A stretch of 64,000 nucleotides of DNA from assembly GCF_006912135.1 (NCBI RefSeq), contig NZ_VIRS01000010.1:124001-188000 (forward strand), given 5' to 3'. A model generated the notes under the pieces. That model did not search any database. It was not told the origin of the DNA and saw only the letters and a program-made list of their open reading frames with translations. Position 1 is the stretch's first letter. Every line of letters begins with the position of its first letter. Source of the DNA: Cryptosporangium phraense (lineage in GTDB: Bacteria > Actinomycetota > Actinomycetes > Mycobacteriales > Cryptosporangiaceae). A program made the position numbers and the translations under genes. This document shows positions 48,417 through 58,401 of this stretch, piece by piece.

Positions 48417-49706
48417 GTGAAGCGCTTGCTCTCGGTTGCGGTGACCGCCTGCCTGCTCGCCACCGTCGGCGCGTGCGGCAACTCCGACGACTCCTCCGAC
48501 GGTCCGATCACGCTGTCGTTCCTCTCCTACAACTACGGCACTCCGGACGTCGGGGGAGAAGGCACCCAGCAGCTGATCGACGCGTTCGAGAAGTCCCACC
48601 CGGACATCACGATCGCCCCCCAGGGCGTCCCGGTCGCGGACACGCTCACCCGGGTCCGGTCGCGCACCGCGGCCGGCGACCCGCCGGACGTCGCCCAGAT
48701 CGGGTGGAGCAAGGTCGCGGCGGCCTACCGCGGCCTGCCGCTCACCCCCGTACAGGACATTCCGACGGCGGACGAGTGGCGGAGCGCGACCGCGGGCCTG
48801 TCCCAGCCGCTCCTCCGAGCGGTCGAGCACGAGGGCAAGGTCGCCGCGATGCCGTACACGTTGTCGACGCCGACGCTGTTCTACAACGCGGACCTGTTCC
48901 GGAAGGCCGGGCTCGATCCCGCGAAGCCGCCCGCGACGATCGCCGAGGCACAGCGCGCCGGCCTGGCCCTCGTCCGGATCGGGGCGTCCGGGGTCTACTT
49001 CGACATCGCCGGGGCGTCCAAGTCGGATTTTCTGACGCAATCGGTGGTCGCCGCCAACGGCGGGAGCGTGGCGACGCCCGACGGACGCGTGACGTTCGAC
49101 CAGCCGGCCGCGGTCGAGGCGCTGACCGCGGTGCAGCAACTCACGACGTCGGGGGCGCAGCCAGCGGTGGCCGAGGCGGACGCGATCGCCGCATTCAAGG
49201 CCGGGAAGCTCGGCGCGCTCGTGACCAGCACCGCGCTGCTGGCCGGCCTCGAAGAGGCGGCGAACGGCCACTTCGAGCTACGGACCGGCGGAATGCCGGG
49301 GTTCGCCGGCAAGCCGGTCCGGACGACGTTCTCCGGCGCGGGCCTGGTCGTGCTGGCGAAGGACGACGCGCACAAACAGGCCGCCTGGGAGTTCATCAAG
49401 TTCCTGACCAGCGCCGAGGGCTACACGATCATCACGTCGAAGATCGGCTATCTGCCGCTGCGCCCGGACCTGGTGAAGGATCCGAGGTACCTGGGCCCGT
49501 ACTTCGCGAAGGACCCGCGGATCGGGCCGGCGCTCGATCAGCTCGAGACCGTCCGCCCGTACACGTTCTTCGACGGACCGCAGGCCGACCGGGCCGTGGC
49601 CACGCTGCAGGACGACGCGGTCGCGCCGATCGTGCTGCGGGGCGCCGACCCGGCGAGCACGCTGGCCGAGGTCGCGGCCCAGGTGCGATCGATGACCGGC
49701 CGGTGA
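48417..49706 (+). CDS. Sugar ABC transporter substrate-binding lipoprotein
   Basis: This 429-aa family-1 (SBP_bac_1) binding protein has a lipoprotein signal with Cys20 (TVGAC). The mature part shows 'GEGTQQLIDAFEKSHPDITIAPQGVP', 'RSRTAAGDPPDVAQIGWSKV' and near the end 'AAWEFIKFLTSAEGYTIITSKIGYLPLR', typical of carbohydrate or glycerol-3-phosphate binders. The GTG follows GAGAGG. Two permease genes follow with overlaps; no ATPase is encoded, so a shared MsiK-type ATPase is likely. Confidence 0.92.
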   Translation: MKRLLSVAVTACLLATVGACGNSDDSSDGPITLSFLSYNYGTPDVGGEGTQQLIDAFEKSHPDITIAPQGVPVADTLTRVRSRTAAGDPPDVAQIGWSKVAAAYRGLPLTPVQDIPTADEWRSATAGLSQPLLRAVEHEGKVAAMPYTLSTPTLFYNADLFRKAGLDPAKPPATIAEAQRAGLALVRIGASGVYFDIAGASKSDFLTQSVVAANGGSVATPDGRVTFDQPAAVEALTAVQQLTTSGAQPAVAEADAIAAFKAGKLGALVTSTALLAGLEEAANGHFELRTGGMPGFAGKPVRTTFSGAGLVVLAKDDAHKQAAWEFIKFLTSAEGYTIITSKIGYLPLRPDLVKDPRYLGPYFAKDPRIGPALDQLETVRPYTFFDGPQADRAVATLQDDAVAPIVLRGADPASTLAEVAAQVRSMTGR

Positions 49707-50521
49707 GAGACCGGCTGTACCTGGTCCCGTTCGGCGCGGCGATGCTGATCTGGGTCTACGGGCCACTGGTCGCGACCGTCGTGATCTCGTTCCTGACCTG
49801 GGACCTGTCGTCGGGGCCGCAGGAGTTCGCAGGGGCGGCGAACTACCGGGCCCTGCTCGGGGACGCCGACTTCGGCACCGCGGCCGGCCAGACCGTGCTG
49901 TACGCGGCCGGTCTCCTGGTGACCTCGATCGTGCTGCCGCTGTATCTGGCCGTCGCCCTGTGGCGGCGGCCGGGCCGGGCGGCGTTCGTCTACCGGTGCC
50001 TGCTGTTCGTGCCGATGGTGCTGGCGCCGGTGGCGACCGCGATCTCCTGGCAGTTCGTGCTGAACCCGCTGGTCGGGATCCTGGGCTTCCGGAACTGGCT
50101 GGGCGATCCGTCGACTGCGCTGGCGACGATCGTCGTGATCACCTCCGGCAAGCTGATCGCGCTGAACACGCTGCTGCTCAGCGCGGCGCTGACGTCCGTG
50201 GACGGCGACACGGTGGAGGCGGCCCGGATCGACGGGGCGTCGGAGGGGCGGATCACCCGGCGGATCGTCGTGCCGCAGGTGGGGCGGACGCTGGTGCTGC
50301 TCGGGATGCTCACCGTGGTGTACGCGGGGCAGTGGTCGTTCACGAACATCGCGGTGCTGACCCAGGGCGGGCCGTCGCACTCGACCGACAACGTCTACTA
50401 CCGGCTGTACACGTACGGGTTTCAGTACTTCGACCTGGGTGGGGCGTCGGCCGGGTCGGTGCTGGTGGTCTGCGCGCTGGCCATTCCGCTCGCGGTCGGG
50501 GCGGTGGTACGCCGTGGGTAG
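49703..50521 (+). CDS. Sugar ABC permease, MalF/UgpA type
   Basis: The 272-aa permease has six membrane helices and the EAA loop 'VDGDTVEAARIDGASEGRITRRIVVPQVG'. It has 'ATAISWQFVLNPLVGILGFRNWLGDP', common in UgpA-like proteins. GTG overlaps the binding-protein stop by 4 nt (GTGA) and the next permease by 8 nt. Confidence 0.9.
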   Translation: MRDRLYLVPFGAAMLIWVYGPLVATVVISFLTWDLSSGPQEFAGAANYRALLGDADFGTAAGQTVLYAAGLLVTSIVLPLYLAVALWRRPGRAAFVYRCLLFVPMVLAPVATAISWQFVLNPLVGILGFRNWLGDPSTALATIVVITSGKLIALNTLLLSAALTSVDGDTVEAARIDGASEGRITRRIVVPQVGRTLVLLGMLTVVYAGQWSFTNIAVLTQGGPSHSTDNVYYRLYTYGFQYFDLGGASAGSVLVVCALAIPLAVGAVVRRG

Positions 50522-51314
50522 GAGAGCGGCCTGGCACGCCGCGCTGATCGCGGCGAGCGTCGTGCTGCTCGGGCCAGTGGTCCTGGCCGTGCTGGCCTCG
50601 TTCAAGACCCCGTCGTCGCTGTTCGAGGCGAACCCGCTGCCGGTGCACCCGACGCTGGGCAACTACACCGCCGCGGTCGCGCGGTTCCCGCTCGGCCGGC
50701 TGCTGGTGAACACGGCCGTGACGTCGGCCGGGGTGATGCTGGCCCAGCTCGTCGTGGCCGTGCCGGCGGCGTACGGGGTGGTCCGTTTCTCCGGGCGCGC
50801 CGGCCGGCTCGTCCTCGCGGCGGGGTCGCTCTCGGTCGTCGTGCCGGTGCAGGCGTACCTCGTGCCCCAGTTCCTGATGGTCTCGGAGCTGGGGTGGCAG
50901 AACACGTTCGCCGGGATGATCGTGCCGCAGCTCTCCGGCGCCGGAATCGCGCTGCTGCTCCTGCACCAGCACCTGCGGGCGATTCCCCCGTCGCTCGGGG
51001 AGGCGGCCGCGCTCGACGGGGCGAGCAGCCTGCAGACGCTCTGGTACGTGGTGCTGCCCCTGCTGCGGCCGACGCTCGTCGCGGTCGGGATCCTGGTGTT
51101 CATCACGACGTGGAACGAGTACCTGTGGCCGTTGCTGAGCGCGCCGGGGCTCGGCACCGTGCAGACCGGGCTGGCGCTGTTCGGGAACACCGAGGGGGCG
51201 AACCCCGGGCCGTTGCTGGCCGCGGCGACGCTCGCCACGCTGCCGGTGCTGGCCGGGTACGTGGTGGCGGCCCGGCGTGTCACGAACGCGTTCATGCACG
51301 CCGGGCTGCACTGA
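50514..51314 (+). CDS. Sugar ABC permease, MalG/UgpE type
   Basis: The 266-aa permease has six membrane helices and the EAA loop 'AIPPSLGEAAALDGASSLQTLWYVVLPLLRPTL', followed by TTWNEYLWPLL, a sequence typical of MalG-type subunits. GTG at 50514 gives a short cytoplasmic head. The gene ends 3 nt from the stop of the convergent citrate synthase gene. Confidence 0.9.
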   Translation: MGRRAAWHAALIAASVVLLGPVVLAVLASFKTPSSLFEANPLPVHPTLGNYTAAVARFPLGRLLVNTAVTSAGVMLAQLVVAVPAAYGVVRFSGRAGRLVLAAGSLSVVVPVQAYLVPQFLMVSELGWQNTFAGMIVPQLSGAGIALLLLHQHLRAIPPSLGEAAALDGASSLQTLWYVVLPLLRPTLVAVGILVFITTWNEYLWPLLSAPGLGTVQTGLALFGNTEGANPGPLLAAATLATLPVLAGYVVAARRVTNAFMHAGLH

Positions 51315-51317
51315 CGG

Positions 51318-52628
<1,311 letters not shown>

Positions 52629-52821
52629 GGGTCCTCCCGGAAGATGGTGTCGAGCGGGCCGGCGCCGAACACCGGACTAATCGACGATCGGTGTCCAGAG
52701 TTGCAGGTCGGGGGCGGACCGGGCCATATCCGGGTGCTCAGGTGTGATCGGCGCCGCATTCGGGAACTCGCGGCGGTCTACTGTGGTCGGTCAAGGCCGC
52801 GCGCTTTCCGTCCGTAAATAT

Positions 52822-52851
52822 CCCGGCGCGACCGAATTCGGCCGCGCCGGG
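52822..52851 (-). terminator. GC-rich hairpin after the SDR gene
   Basis: CCCGGCGCG and CGCGCCGGG form perfect 9-bp arms; between them CCGAATTCGG is itself a palindrome, so a long stem with one mismatch can form. It begins 13 nt after the SDR stop in the direction of transcription. No T-run is present. It may also separate the SDR gene from the gltA promoter. Confidence 0.65.
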
Positions 52852-52864
52852 TCTGGCACCGGGA

Positions 52865-53602
52865 TCACCTCGACGCGAGCCACTCCCGGTACGTCGTCTT
52901 CGCGATCACCGCGTCGGCCGGAGCGACGATCGCGTCGCCCCGGACGGCCGCGAACAGGCCCGCGGTGTCGTCGGTCACCACGGTGCGGGCGTCGCCGCGC
53001 GCGGCCAGCGTGATCCGGCCCAGCTCGTCCAGGCCGAACACCTCCGGACCGGCGACGTTCCGGACGCCGTTCAGCGGAGCGCCCTCGCTGACGTCGGCCA
53101 CCGCGGCGGCGACGTCGGCCGAGGCCATCGGCTGGATCCGGGTGGCCGGGAGCCGTACGGTCGTCTCGTCCGACGTCCACGACATCGTCGGCTCGACGAA
53201 CTCGAAGAACTGCGTCGCACGCACGATCGAATACGGCACCGGCCCGGCCGCCAGGAGCTCCTCCTGCAGCACCTTGGCCCGGTAGTAGACCAGGTCCGGC
53301 ACCAGGTCGACGCCCACGATCGAGAGGATCACCGCGTGCCCGACGCCCGCGGTGCCCGCGGCCGCCAGCAGGTTCTCCATCGTCGTCCGGAAGAACGCCG
53401 GGGACGCGTCGTCGAACGTCGGCGAGTTGGTGAGGTTGACGACGACGTCGGCGCCGGTCAGCGCCTCGGCCGGCCCCTGCCCGGTGAGCAGGTCGACCCC
53501 GCTGGACGGCGACAGCGGCACGGCCTCGTGCCCGCGGGTGGTCAACAGCGCCACGACCTGCGACCCGATCAGCCCGGTCCCGCCGACAACTGCGATCTTC
53601 AT
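52865..53602 (-). CDS. NmrA/NAD(P)-binding atypical SDR protein
   Basis: The 245-aa protein has a Rossmann fold with the NAD(P) motif VVGGTGLIGSQVV at the N-terminus, 'GADVVVNLTNSPTFDD' and 'AVILSIVGVD'. The pattern is that of NmrA-like SDR proteins, which often lack the catalytic Tyr-Lys pair and sense redox state; here YYRAKVLQEELL may keep Tyr and Lys. ATG at 53602 puts the nucleotide motif at the start. It is divergent from the CHASE-GGDEF gene. Confidence 0.87.
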   Translation of the reverse strand: MKIAVVGGTGLIGSQVVALLTTRGHEAVPLSPSSGVDLLTGQGPAEALTGADVVVNLTNSPTFDDASPAFFRTTMENLLAAAGTAGVGHAVILSIVGVDLVPDLVYYRAKVLQEELLAAGPVPYSIVRATQFFEFVEPTMSWTSDETTVRLPATRIQPMASADVAAAVADVSEGAPLNGVRNVAGPEVFGLDELGRITLAARGDARTVVTDDTAGLFAAVRGDAIVAPADAVIAKTTYREWLASR

Positions 53603-53690
53603 GATTCCGGCCTTCCGTGAGTAGAGCTTCCGGGAACGAGGACCGGACACCGGCCCCGGTTGTGACAGATCCGTCAACGTCGGCCTGCCG

Positions 53691-55289
53691 GTGCCGATCA
53701 GGGAGCACGTGGGGAAGCGCGGACGGGCCGGGGTGGCGCTGGTCGCTGCCGTGCTCCTGGCCGGGTGCCTCGTCACCTACGCGGCCTTCGACGCCGTCGA
53801 CCGGGCCGAGAACCGGTACGCCGGGCAGGTCATGGACCGCTACGCCGACGAGGTGTCGGCCGCGGTCGACGACCGGGTCCAGCGCTACTCCGAGACGCTG
53901 CAGGGCCTCGCGTCGGCGGTCGGGGCCCAGTCCGACCTGCGCCGCGAGGACTACACCAAGATCACCGCCGGCCTGGACAGCTGGCTGTCGGGCGCGGCCG
54001 GCATCGGGTTCGCGGTGCCCGCCACCGCCGCCGACCTACCCGCCGTGCAGCGGACCTGGCGGGCCCATGGCGCCACCGGGCTCACGCTCCGGCCGTCGCC
54101 CGGCGTCGACCGGCACGTCTTCGTCGTCTTCGAACGTACGCTCGACGGACGCTCGGACATCGCCGGCCTCGACCTGGCCCAGCGGGCCGAGCCGGCCGAG
54201 GCGCTGCGCGAAGCGCAGCAGACCTCCGGGTTCACGATCAGCCCGGCCTACCACCTGCTCCGCGACCGGGCCCTCCCGGCCCGGGTCCAGCAGAACTCGC
54301 TGCTGTTCTGCGTGCCGGTCTACCGCGGGCTGGGCTCCGACGATCCGGACGTGTTCGTCGGCTGGATCACGATGCCGGTCCGCGGACAGGACTTCCTGAC
54401 CAAGACGCTCAGCGACCGCGGCCAGGGCGCCGTCCAGGCCCGGCTCGCCCAGGTCGGGGCCGGCTCGCCGGTGCTCGCGAGCGTGTCCCCGGGCGTCCGC
54501 GTGCACGACGACGACCTCGTCCGACGTCGGACCGTCGTCGTCGGTCAACAGCGGTGGGAGCTGACGACGTGGCCGACCTCCCGGCTGCTGGCCGCCACCG
54601 ACCGGGGCATGAGCCGGTTCACGCTCGCCGCGGGAGCGGCGCTGACGCTCATGCTGGCGGTCATGACCGGCGTACTGGCCGGTAGCCGGAGCCGGGCGCT
54701 GCAGCAGGTCGACCAGGCCACCGCGGCGCTGCGCCTCGACATCACCCGGCGCAAGCACGTCGAAGCTCAGCTGCGCGAACGCGAGCGGGAGCTGCACCAC
54801 CTGGCGTTCCACGACCCGCTGACCGGCCTGGCCAACCGGACGCTGTTCTACGACCGGCTCATCCACGCGCTGGACACCCATGCCCGCAACGGCGGCCTGG
54901 TCGGGGTGCTGTTCGTCGACCTCGACGGGTTCAAGCAGGTCAACGACCGGCTCGGGCATGCGGCCGGCGACGTCGTGCTGCTCGAGGTGGCCGAGCGCCT
55001 GCGGACCGGCCTGCGGGCCGTCGACACGGTCGCCCGGTTCGGCGGCGACGAGTTCGCGATCCTGCTCGAGGGCCTGACGACGCCGGTCAACGCGCGGACG
55101 GCGGCCGAGCGCGTGATCGCCGACGTCCAGGCGCCGATCCTGATCGACGGGGCCCCGGCGCACGTCTCGGCCAGCATCGGGATCGCGATCGGCGGCCCCG
55201 GAGACGACGCCGACGACCTGATCCGGGAGGCCGACGCGGCGATGTACGAGGCCAAGAGCGCCGGCAAGAACTGCTACGTCGAGGCGTGA
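53691..55289 (+). CDS. CHASE-domain diguanylate cyclase (GGDEF)
   Basis: The 532-aa protein has a membrane helix (about 14-32), an extracytoplasmic CHASE domain (about 45-285), a second helix (about 305-325) and a GGDEF domain (about 370-530) with FGGDEF intact. The inhibitory I-site RxxD is present as RAVD five residues before GGDEF, so product inhibition by c-di-GMP is expected. There is no EAL part. The GTG at 53691 has no clear ribosome-binding site; GTG at 53709, behind GGGAG, is an alternative. Its end overlaps the convergent RDD gene by 16 nt. Confidence 0.9.
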   Translation: MPIREHVGKRGRAGVALVAAVLLAGCLVTYAAFDAVDRAENRYAGQVMDRYADEVSAAVDDRVQRYSETLQGLASAVGAQSDLRREDYTKITAGLDSWLSGAAGIGFAVPATAADLPAVQRTWRAHGATGLTLRPSPGVDRHVFVVFERTLDGRSDIAGLDLAQRAEPAEALREAQQTSGFTISPAYHLLRDRALPARVQQNSLLFCVPVYRGLGSDDPDVFVGWITMPVRGQDFLTKTLSDRGQGAVQARLAQVGAGSPVLASVSPGVRVHDDDLVRRRTVVVGQQRWELTTWPTSRLLAATDRGMSRFTLAAGAALTLMLAVMTGVLAGSRSRALQQVDQATAALRLDITRRKHVEAQLRERERELHHLAFHDPLTGLANRTLFYDRLIHALDTHARNGGLVGVLFVDLDGFKQVNDRLGHAAGDVVLLEVAERLRTGLRAVDTVARFGGDEFAILLEGLTTPVNARTAAERVIADVQAPILIDGAPAHVSASIGIAIGGPGDDADDLIREADAAMYEAKSAGKNCYVEA

Positions 55290-55684
55290 AGCAGCGTATC
55301 GGCGACCTTGTCGTGCAGGCCCTGGCGGCGCGGGTCGTTGACCATGACGAGGACCACCAGCACCAGGATCATCGGGATCACGATGCTGACGAGCAAAAAC
55401 GCCTCGCGGGTGAACGCGCGCCCGACGGTGAGCGGGGTGCCGTCGGCCCGGGTGACGCGCAGGCCGAACAGCCGCTTGCCGGCCGTGGCGCCACGGGGGA
55501 GCACCAGCCAGCCGACGGTCCAGGCGGCCAGCAGGGCCGCTTCGATCCAGGACCCGGTGAGCCGGGTGATCGCCAACGTCACGCCGAGCCACACCCCGAG
55601 GTCGACGGCCCGGGCTCCGGCCCGGCGCACCAGGGGGACCGGCTGGTGGGCCGGGACGACCTCGACCCATTCGATTTGGTGCAC
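55274..55684 (-). CDS. RDD family membrane protein
   Basis: The protein has the RDD pattern: 'PLVRRAGARAVDLGVWLGV' in the first helix, then 'WLVLPRGATAGKRLFGLRVTRADG' and 'LHDKVADTLL' at the end. There are three membrane segments. GTG at 55684 gives 136 aa and avoids overlap with the divergent enzyme gene; ATG at 55756 would overlap its start in one CATG. Function unknown; some RDD proteins move small ions. Confidence 0.75.
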   Translation of the reverse strand: MHQIEWVEVVPAHQPVPLVRRAGARAVDLGVWLGVTLAITRLTGSWIEAALLAAWTVGWLVLPRGATAGKRLFGLRVTRADGTPLTVGRAFTREAFLLVSIVIPMILVLVVLVMVNDPRRQGLHDKVADTLLHAST

Positions 55685-55754
55685 ACGACCCACACGACCG
55701 CGACCCCGCGTCGGTTCAGGTTTGCCCGGCGGCAGGATCGGTATTCGAACACCC

Positions 55755-57521
55755 ATGGGACGGATCGCTGCCGAAGTGCTCATCGAACGACTGGCCGAGT
55801 GGGGCGTGGACACGGTCTACGGGCTGCCCGGCGACGGGATCAACGGGATCATGGAGGGGCTGCGGCGCCACTCCGACCGGATCCGGTTCGTGCTGGTGCA
55901 CCACGAGGAGGCGGCGGCGTTCATGGCCACCGCCCACGCCAAGGCGACCGGCAAGCTCGGCGTGTGTCTGGCCACGTCCGGCCCGGGCGGGATCCACCTG
56001 CTCAACGGCCTCTACGACGCCAAGCTCGACCATGCGCCGGTGCTGGCGATCACCGGGCTGCAGGAGACCAGCGTGCTGGGCAGCGGCTACCAGCAGGAGG
56101 TCGCGCTCGACCAGCTCTACACCGACGTCGCCGAGTACAACCTCGTCGTCAACAACCCGGCCCAGCTGCCCGGCGTGGTCGACAACGCGATCCGGGCCGC
56201 GTACGCGCGCCGGGGCGTCGCGCACCTGACGTTCCCGAACGACGTCCAGGTGGCCGACGCGGACGCGGACCCGTACGCGCACGTGGCCCCGGCGAACCCG
56301 CCGGCGTCGGCGCCGATCTTCCTGCCGTCCCCCGGGCATCCCCGCGACGCCGACCTGAAAGCGGCGGCCGAGGTGCTCAACGCGGCGGCGAAGCCGGCGA
56401 TCCTGGCCGGCGCGGGTGCGCTGCACGCCCGGGCCGAGGTCCTCGCAGTCGCGGACGCGCTCGGCGCCCCGGTGATCAAGACGCTGCCCGGCAAGGCCGT
56501 GATCCCGGACGACTCGGAGTACGCGGTCGGCGGCATCGGCCTGCTCGGCACCCGGCCCGGCGAGGAGCTGGTCGAGGACTGCGACACGCTGCTGATGGTC
56601 GGCACGAACTTCCCGTACACCAAGCACCTGCCCGAACCCGGCAAGGTTCGCGTCGTCCAGATCGAGGCGGACCCGATGCGGGCCGGAGCCCGCCTCCCGA
56701 CCGAGGTGCCGATGATCGGCGACGCGGCCGAGGGGCTGGCCGCGCTCCTCCCGCTGCTGTCCCGCCGGGAGGACCGCGGGCACCTGGAGAAGTACCGCAG
56801 GAAGATGGACTCCTGGCGGGAGGACATGGCCGCGCTGGAGAACCCGGAGCGCTCGCCGATCGCCCCGCAGTACGCGGTCGGGGTGATCGACGACCTGGCG
56901 ACCGACGACGCGATCCTGACCTGCGACTCCGGCACGGTCGCGACCTGGGCGGCCCGGCACTGGACGATCCGCGACCGGCGCGAGTTCTACCTCTCCGGCA
57001 ACCTCGCGACGATGGCGGTCGGCCTGCCGTACGCGAACGCGCTGCAGCACGCCTACCCGGGACGGCAGGTCATCGCCTACGTCGGCGACGGCGGGTTCGC
57101 GATGCTGATGGCCGAGTTCCTCACCGCCGTGCAGCACCGGCTGCCGGTCAAGGTCGTGATCAACAACAACAACGCGCTCGGCCAGATCCTCTGGGAGCAG
57201 ATGATCCTCGGCTTCCCCGAGCACGGCGTCCGGTACCCGCGTCCGGAGGGCGACTTCGCCGCCTGGGCCTCCGCCTGCGGCGGCTACGGCCGGAAGGTGA
57301 CGGCCGGTTCCGACCTCCGCGAGGCGGTCGCGGAGGCTTTCGCGTTCGACGGTCCGGCCCTGGTCGATGTGGACGTCAACCCGGACGAGCCTCCGCTGCC
57401 GGGCAAGGTGGGGTACGAGCAGGCGTCGAAGTTCGCGCAGGCCTGGCTCAAGGGGCAGCCGAACAAGATCGCGACCGCCACGACGCTGTTCAAGGACAAG
57501 ATCAGTCAGCTGGGGAAATAG
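55755..57521 (+). CDS. Thiamine-diphosphate enzyme, pyruvate oxidase/decarboxylase-like
   Basis: This 588-aa protein has the three domains of the acetohydroxyacid synthase/pyruvate oxidase family. The catalytic Glu is in VHHEEAAAFMA, the FAD/nucleotide domain in the middle reads PAILAGAGALHARAEVLAV, and the ThDP-Mg motif is GDGGFAMLMAEF with the Asn ligand in NNNNALGQ. It is closest in pattern to stand-alone pyruvate oxidase (PoxB-like) proteins that give acetate and CO2, but no membrane-binding tail is obvious. No partner subunit is adjacent. Confidence 0.86.
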   Translation: MGRIAAEVLIERLAEWGVDTVYGLPGDGINGIMEGLRRHSDRIRFVLVHHEEAAAFMATAHAKATGKLGVCLATSGPGGIHLLNGLYDAKLDHAPVLAITGLQETSVLGSGYQQEVALDQLYTDVAEYNLVVNNPAQLPGVVDNAIRAAYARRGVAHLTFPNDVQVADADADPYAHVAPANPPASAPIFLPSPGHPRDADLKAAAEVLNAAAKPAILAGAGALHARAEVLAVADALGAPVIKTLPGKAVIPDDSEYAVGGIGLLGTRPGEELVEDCDTLLMVGTNFPYTKHLPEPGKVRVVQIEADPMRAGARLPTEVPMIGDAAEGLAALLPLLSRREDRGHLEKYRRKMDSWREDMAALENPERSPIAPQYAVGVIDDLATDDAILTCDSGTVATWAARHWTIRDRREFYLSGNLATMAVGLPYANALQHAYPGRQVIAYVGDGGFAMLMAEFLTAVQHRLPVKVVINNNNALGQILWEQMILGFPEHGVRYPRPEGDFAAWASACGGYGRKVTAGSDLREAVAEAFAFDGPALVDVDVNPDEPPLPGKVGYEQASKFAQAWLKGQPNKIATATTLFKDKISQLGK

Positions 57522-57557
57522 CTGGCGGATGCCGCTCGGCGAGGCGAGGGAGACATC

Positions 57558-57998
57558 GTGGTGGTGTTGCGGTCGTTCGTAGTCGGGGTGGTGACCGGGG
57601 GGCGGTCGATGACCGGGCTGGCGGCCGCGGCCGGGTCCGGCGGGGACGGGCTGCCGAAGCCCCTGGCCTGGCTGGCCGGCGGCGGGCGCAGGGCGGTGCT
57701 GCTCGGGGCGCTGGGGGAGATCGTCGCGGACAAGCTGCCGGGAACGCCGAGCCGGCTGGCCCCGCCGGCGCTGGCCGGGCGGGTCGTGGTCGGGGCGGTC
57801 GCCGGGTTGCTGGTGGCGTCGCGGGCCGGGCGGAACCCGGTGGTGCCGGTGCTGGTCGCCGGGGCCGGTGCGGTCGCGGGCAGCGTGGCGGGGGCTCGGT
57901 GGCGCGCGTATGCCGCCGACCGGGGCTGGCCCGCGGTGCCGGCCGCGCTGGCCGAGGATCTCGCCGTCGTGACCCTGGCCGCCACCGTCCGCCGCTGA
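57558..57998 (+). CDS. DUF4126-like membrane protein
   Basis: The 146-aa protein has a pattern like DUF4126: VVLRSFVVGVVTGGRSMTGLAAAA, 'VLLGALGEIVADKLPGTPSRL' and 'ARWRAYAADRG', with three to four hydrophobic segments. GTG start. It follows the thiamine-diphosphate enzyme by 36 nt on the same strand and may be in its operon. Function unknown. Confidence 0.75.
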   Translation: MVVLRSFVVGVVTGGRSMTGLAAAAGSGGDGLPKPLAWLAGGGRRAVLLGALGEIVADKLPGTPSRLAPPALAGRVVVGAVAGLLVASRAGRNPVVPVLVAGAGAVAGSVAGARWRAYAADRGWPAVPAALAEDLAVVTLAATVRR

Positions 57999-58010
57999 CT
58001 CTCCTCTCGC

Positions 58011-58040
58011 CGAGCCGAGCCGAGCCGAGCCGAGCCGAGC
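58011..58040. repeat. Six copies of the 5-bp unit CGAGC
   Basis: The microsatellite CGAGC is repeated six times without interruption just after the DUF4126 stop. A hairpin (CCGCGGG-CCAC-CCCGCGG, 58051-58068) follows. Together they may end transcription, and the repeat may vary in number between strains. Confidence 0.8.
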
Positions 58041-58050
58041 CGCGCCGCGG

Positions 58051-58068
58051 CCGCGGGCCACCCCGCGG
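58051..58068 (+). terminator. Hairpin downstream of the DUF4126 gene
   Basis: CCGCGGG and CCCGCGG form a perfect 7-bp stem with a CCAC loop, extendable by flanking GGCCG/CGGCC-like bases. It lies 53 nt after the stop, behind the pentanucleotide repeat. No T-run is seen. Confidence 0.45.
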
Positions 58069-58128
58069 CTCGGCCGCGGGCGACGCGGGTCGGGGTTATC
58101 GGGTGGCGGGCGTGGCTAGGGTCGGGGC

Positions 58129-58401
58129 ATGGGCGAATTCGTTCCGGCCGGTTTCGATCCTCCGTCCGCGCTCGTCACCGACGACTTCCGCCTCGAGCCA
58201 CTCGACGACCAGCACAACGAACGCGACTACGACGCCTGGACGTCCAGCGTGGACTTCATCCACGCCCTTCCCGGCTTCGAGACCTGGAAATGGCCGAAGC
58301 CGATGAGCCGCGCCGAACTCGATCGGCCACTGTACGAGGCCGTGGCCCGCTGGCTCGAACAGTCCTGGCCGTTCGCCGAACTCGTCTACGCGCCCCGATG
58401 A
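58129..58401 (+). pseudogene. Acetyltransferase-like protein with in-frame internal deletion
   Basis: The 90-aa product starts MGEFVPAGFDPPSALVTDDF and ends RAELDRPLYEAVARWLEQSWPFAELVYAPR. These are the beginning and the end of a GNAT-like actinobacterial protein of about 190 residues. The middle, which should hold the acetyl-CoA-binding strand and loop, is absent; the joint lies near 58302-58312. The frame is kept, so a short protein can still be made, and its stop overlaps the methyltransferase start by 4 nt. Confidence 0.65.

Noticed and set aside
58129-58401. A genuine small protein of unknown function
   Set aside because: Its two ends match the start and end of a longer acetyltransferase-like family, so a deletion derivative is the better reading, although a product may still be made.
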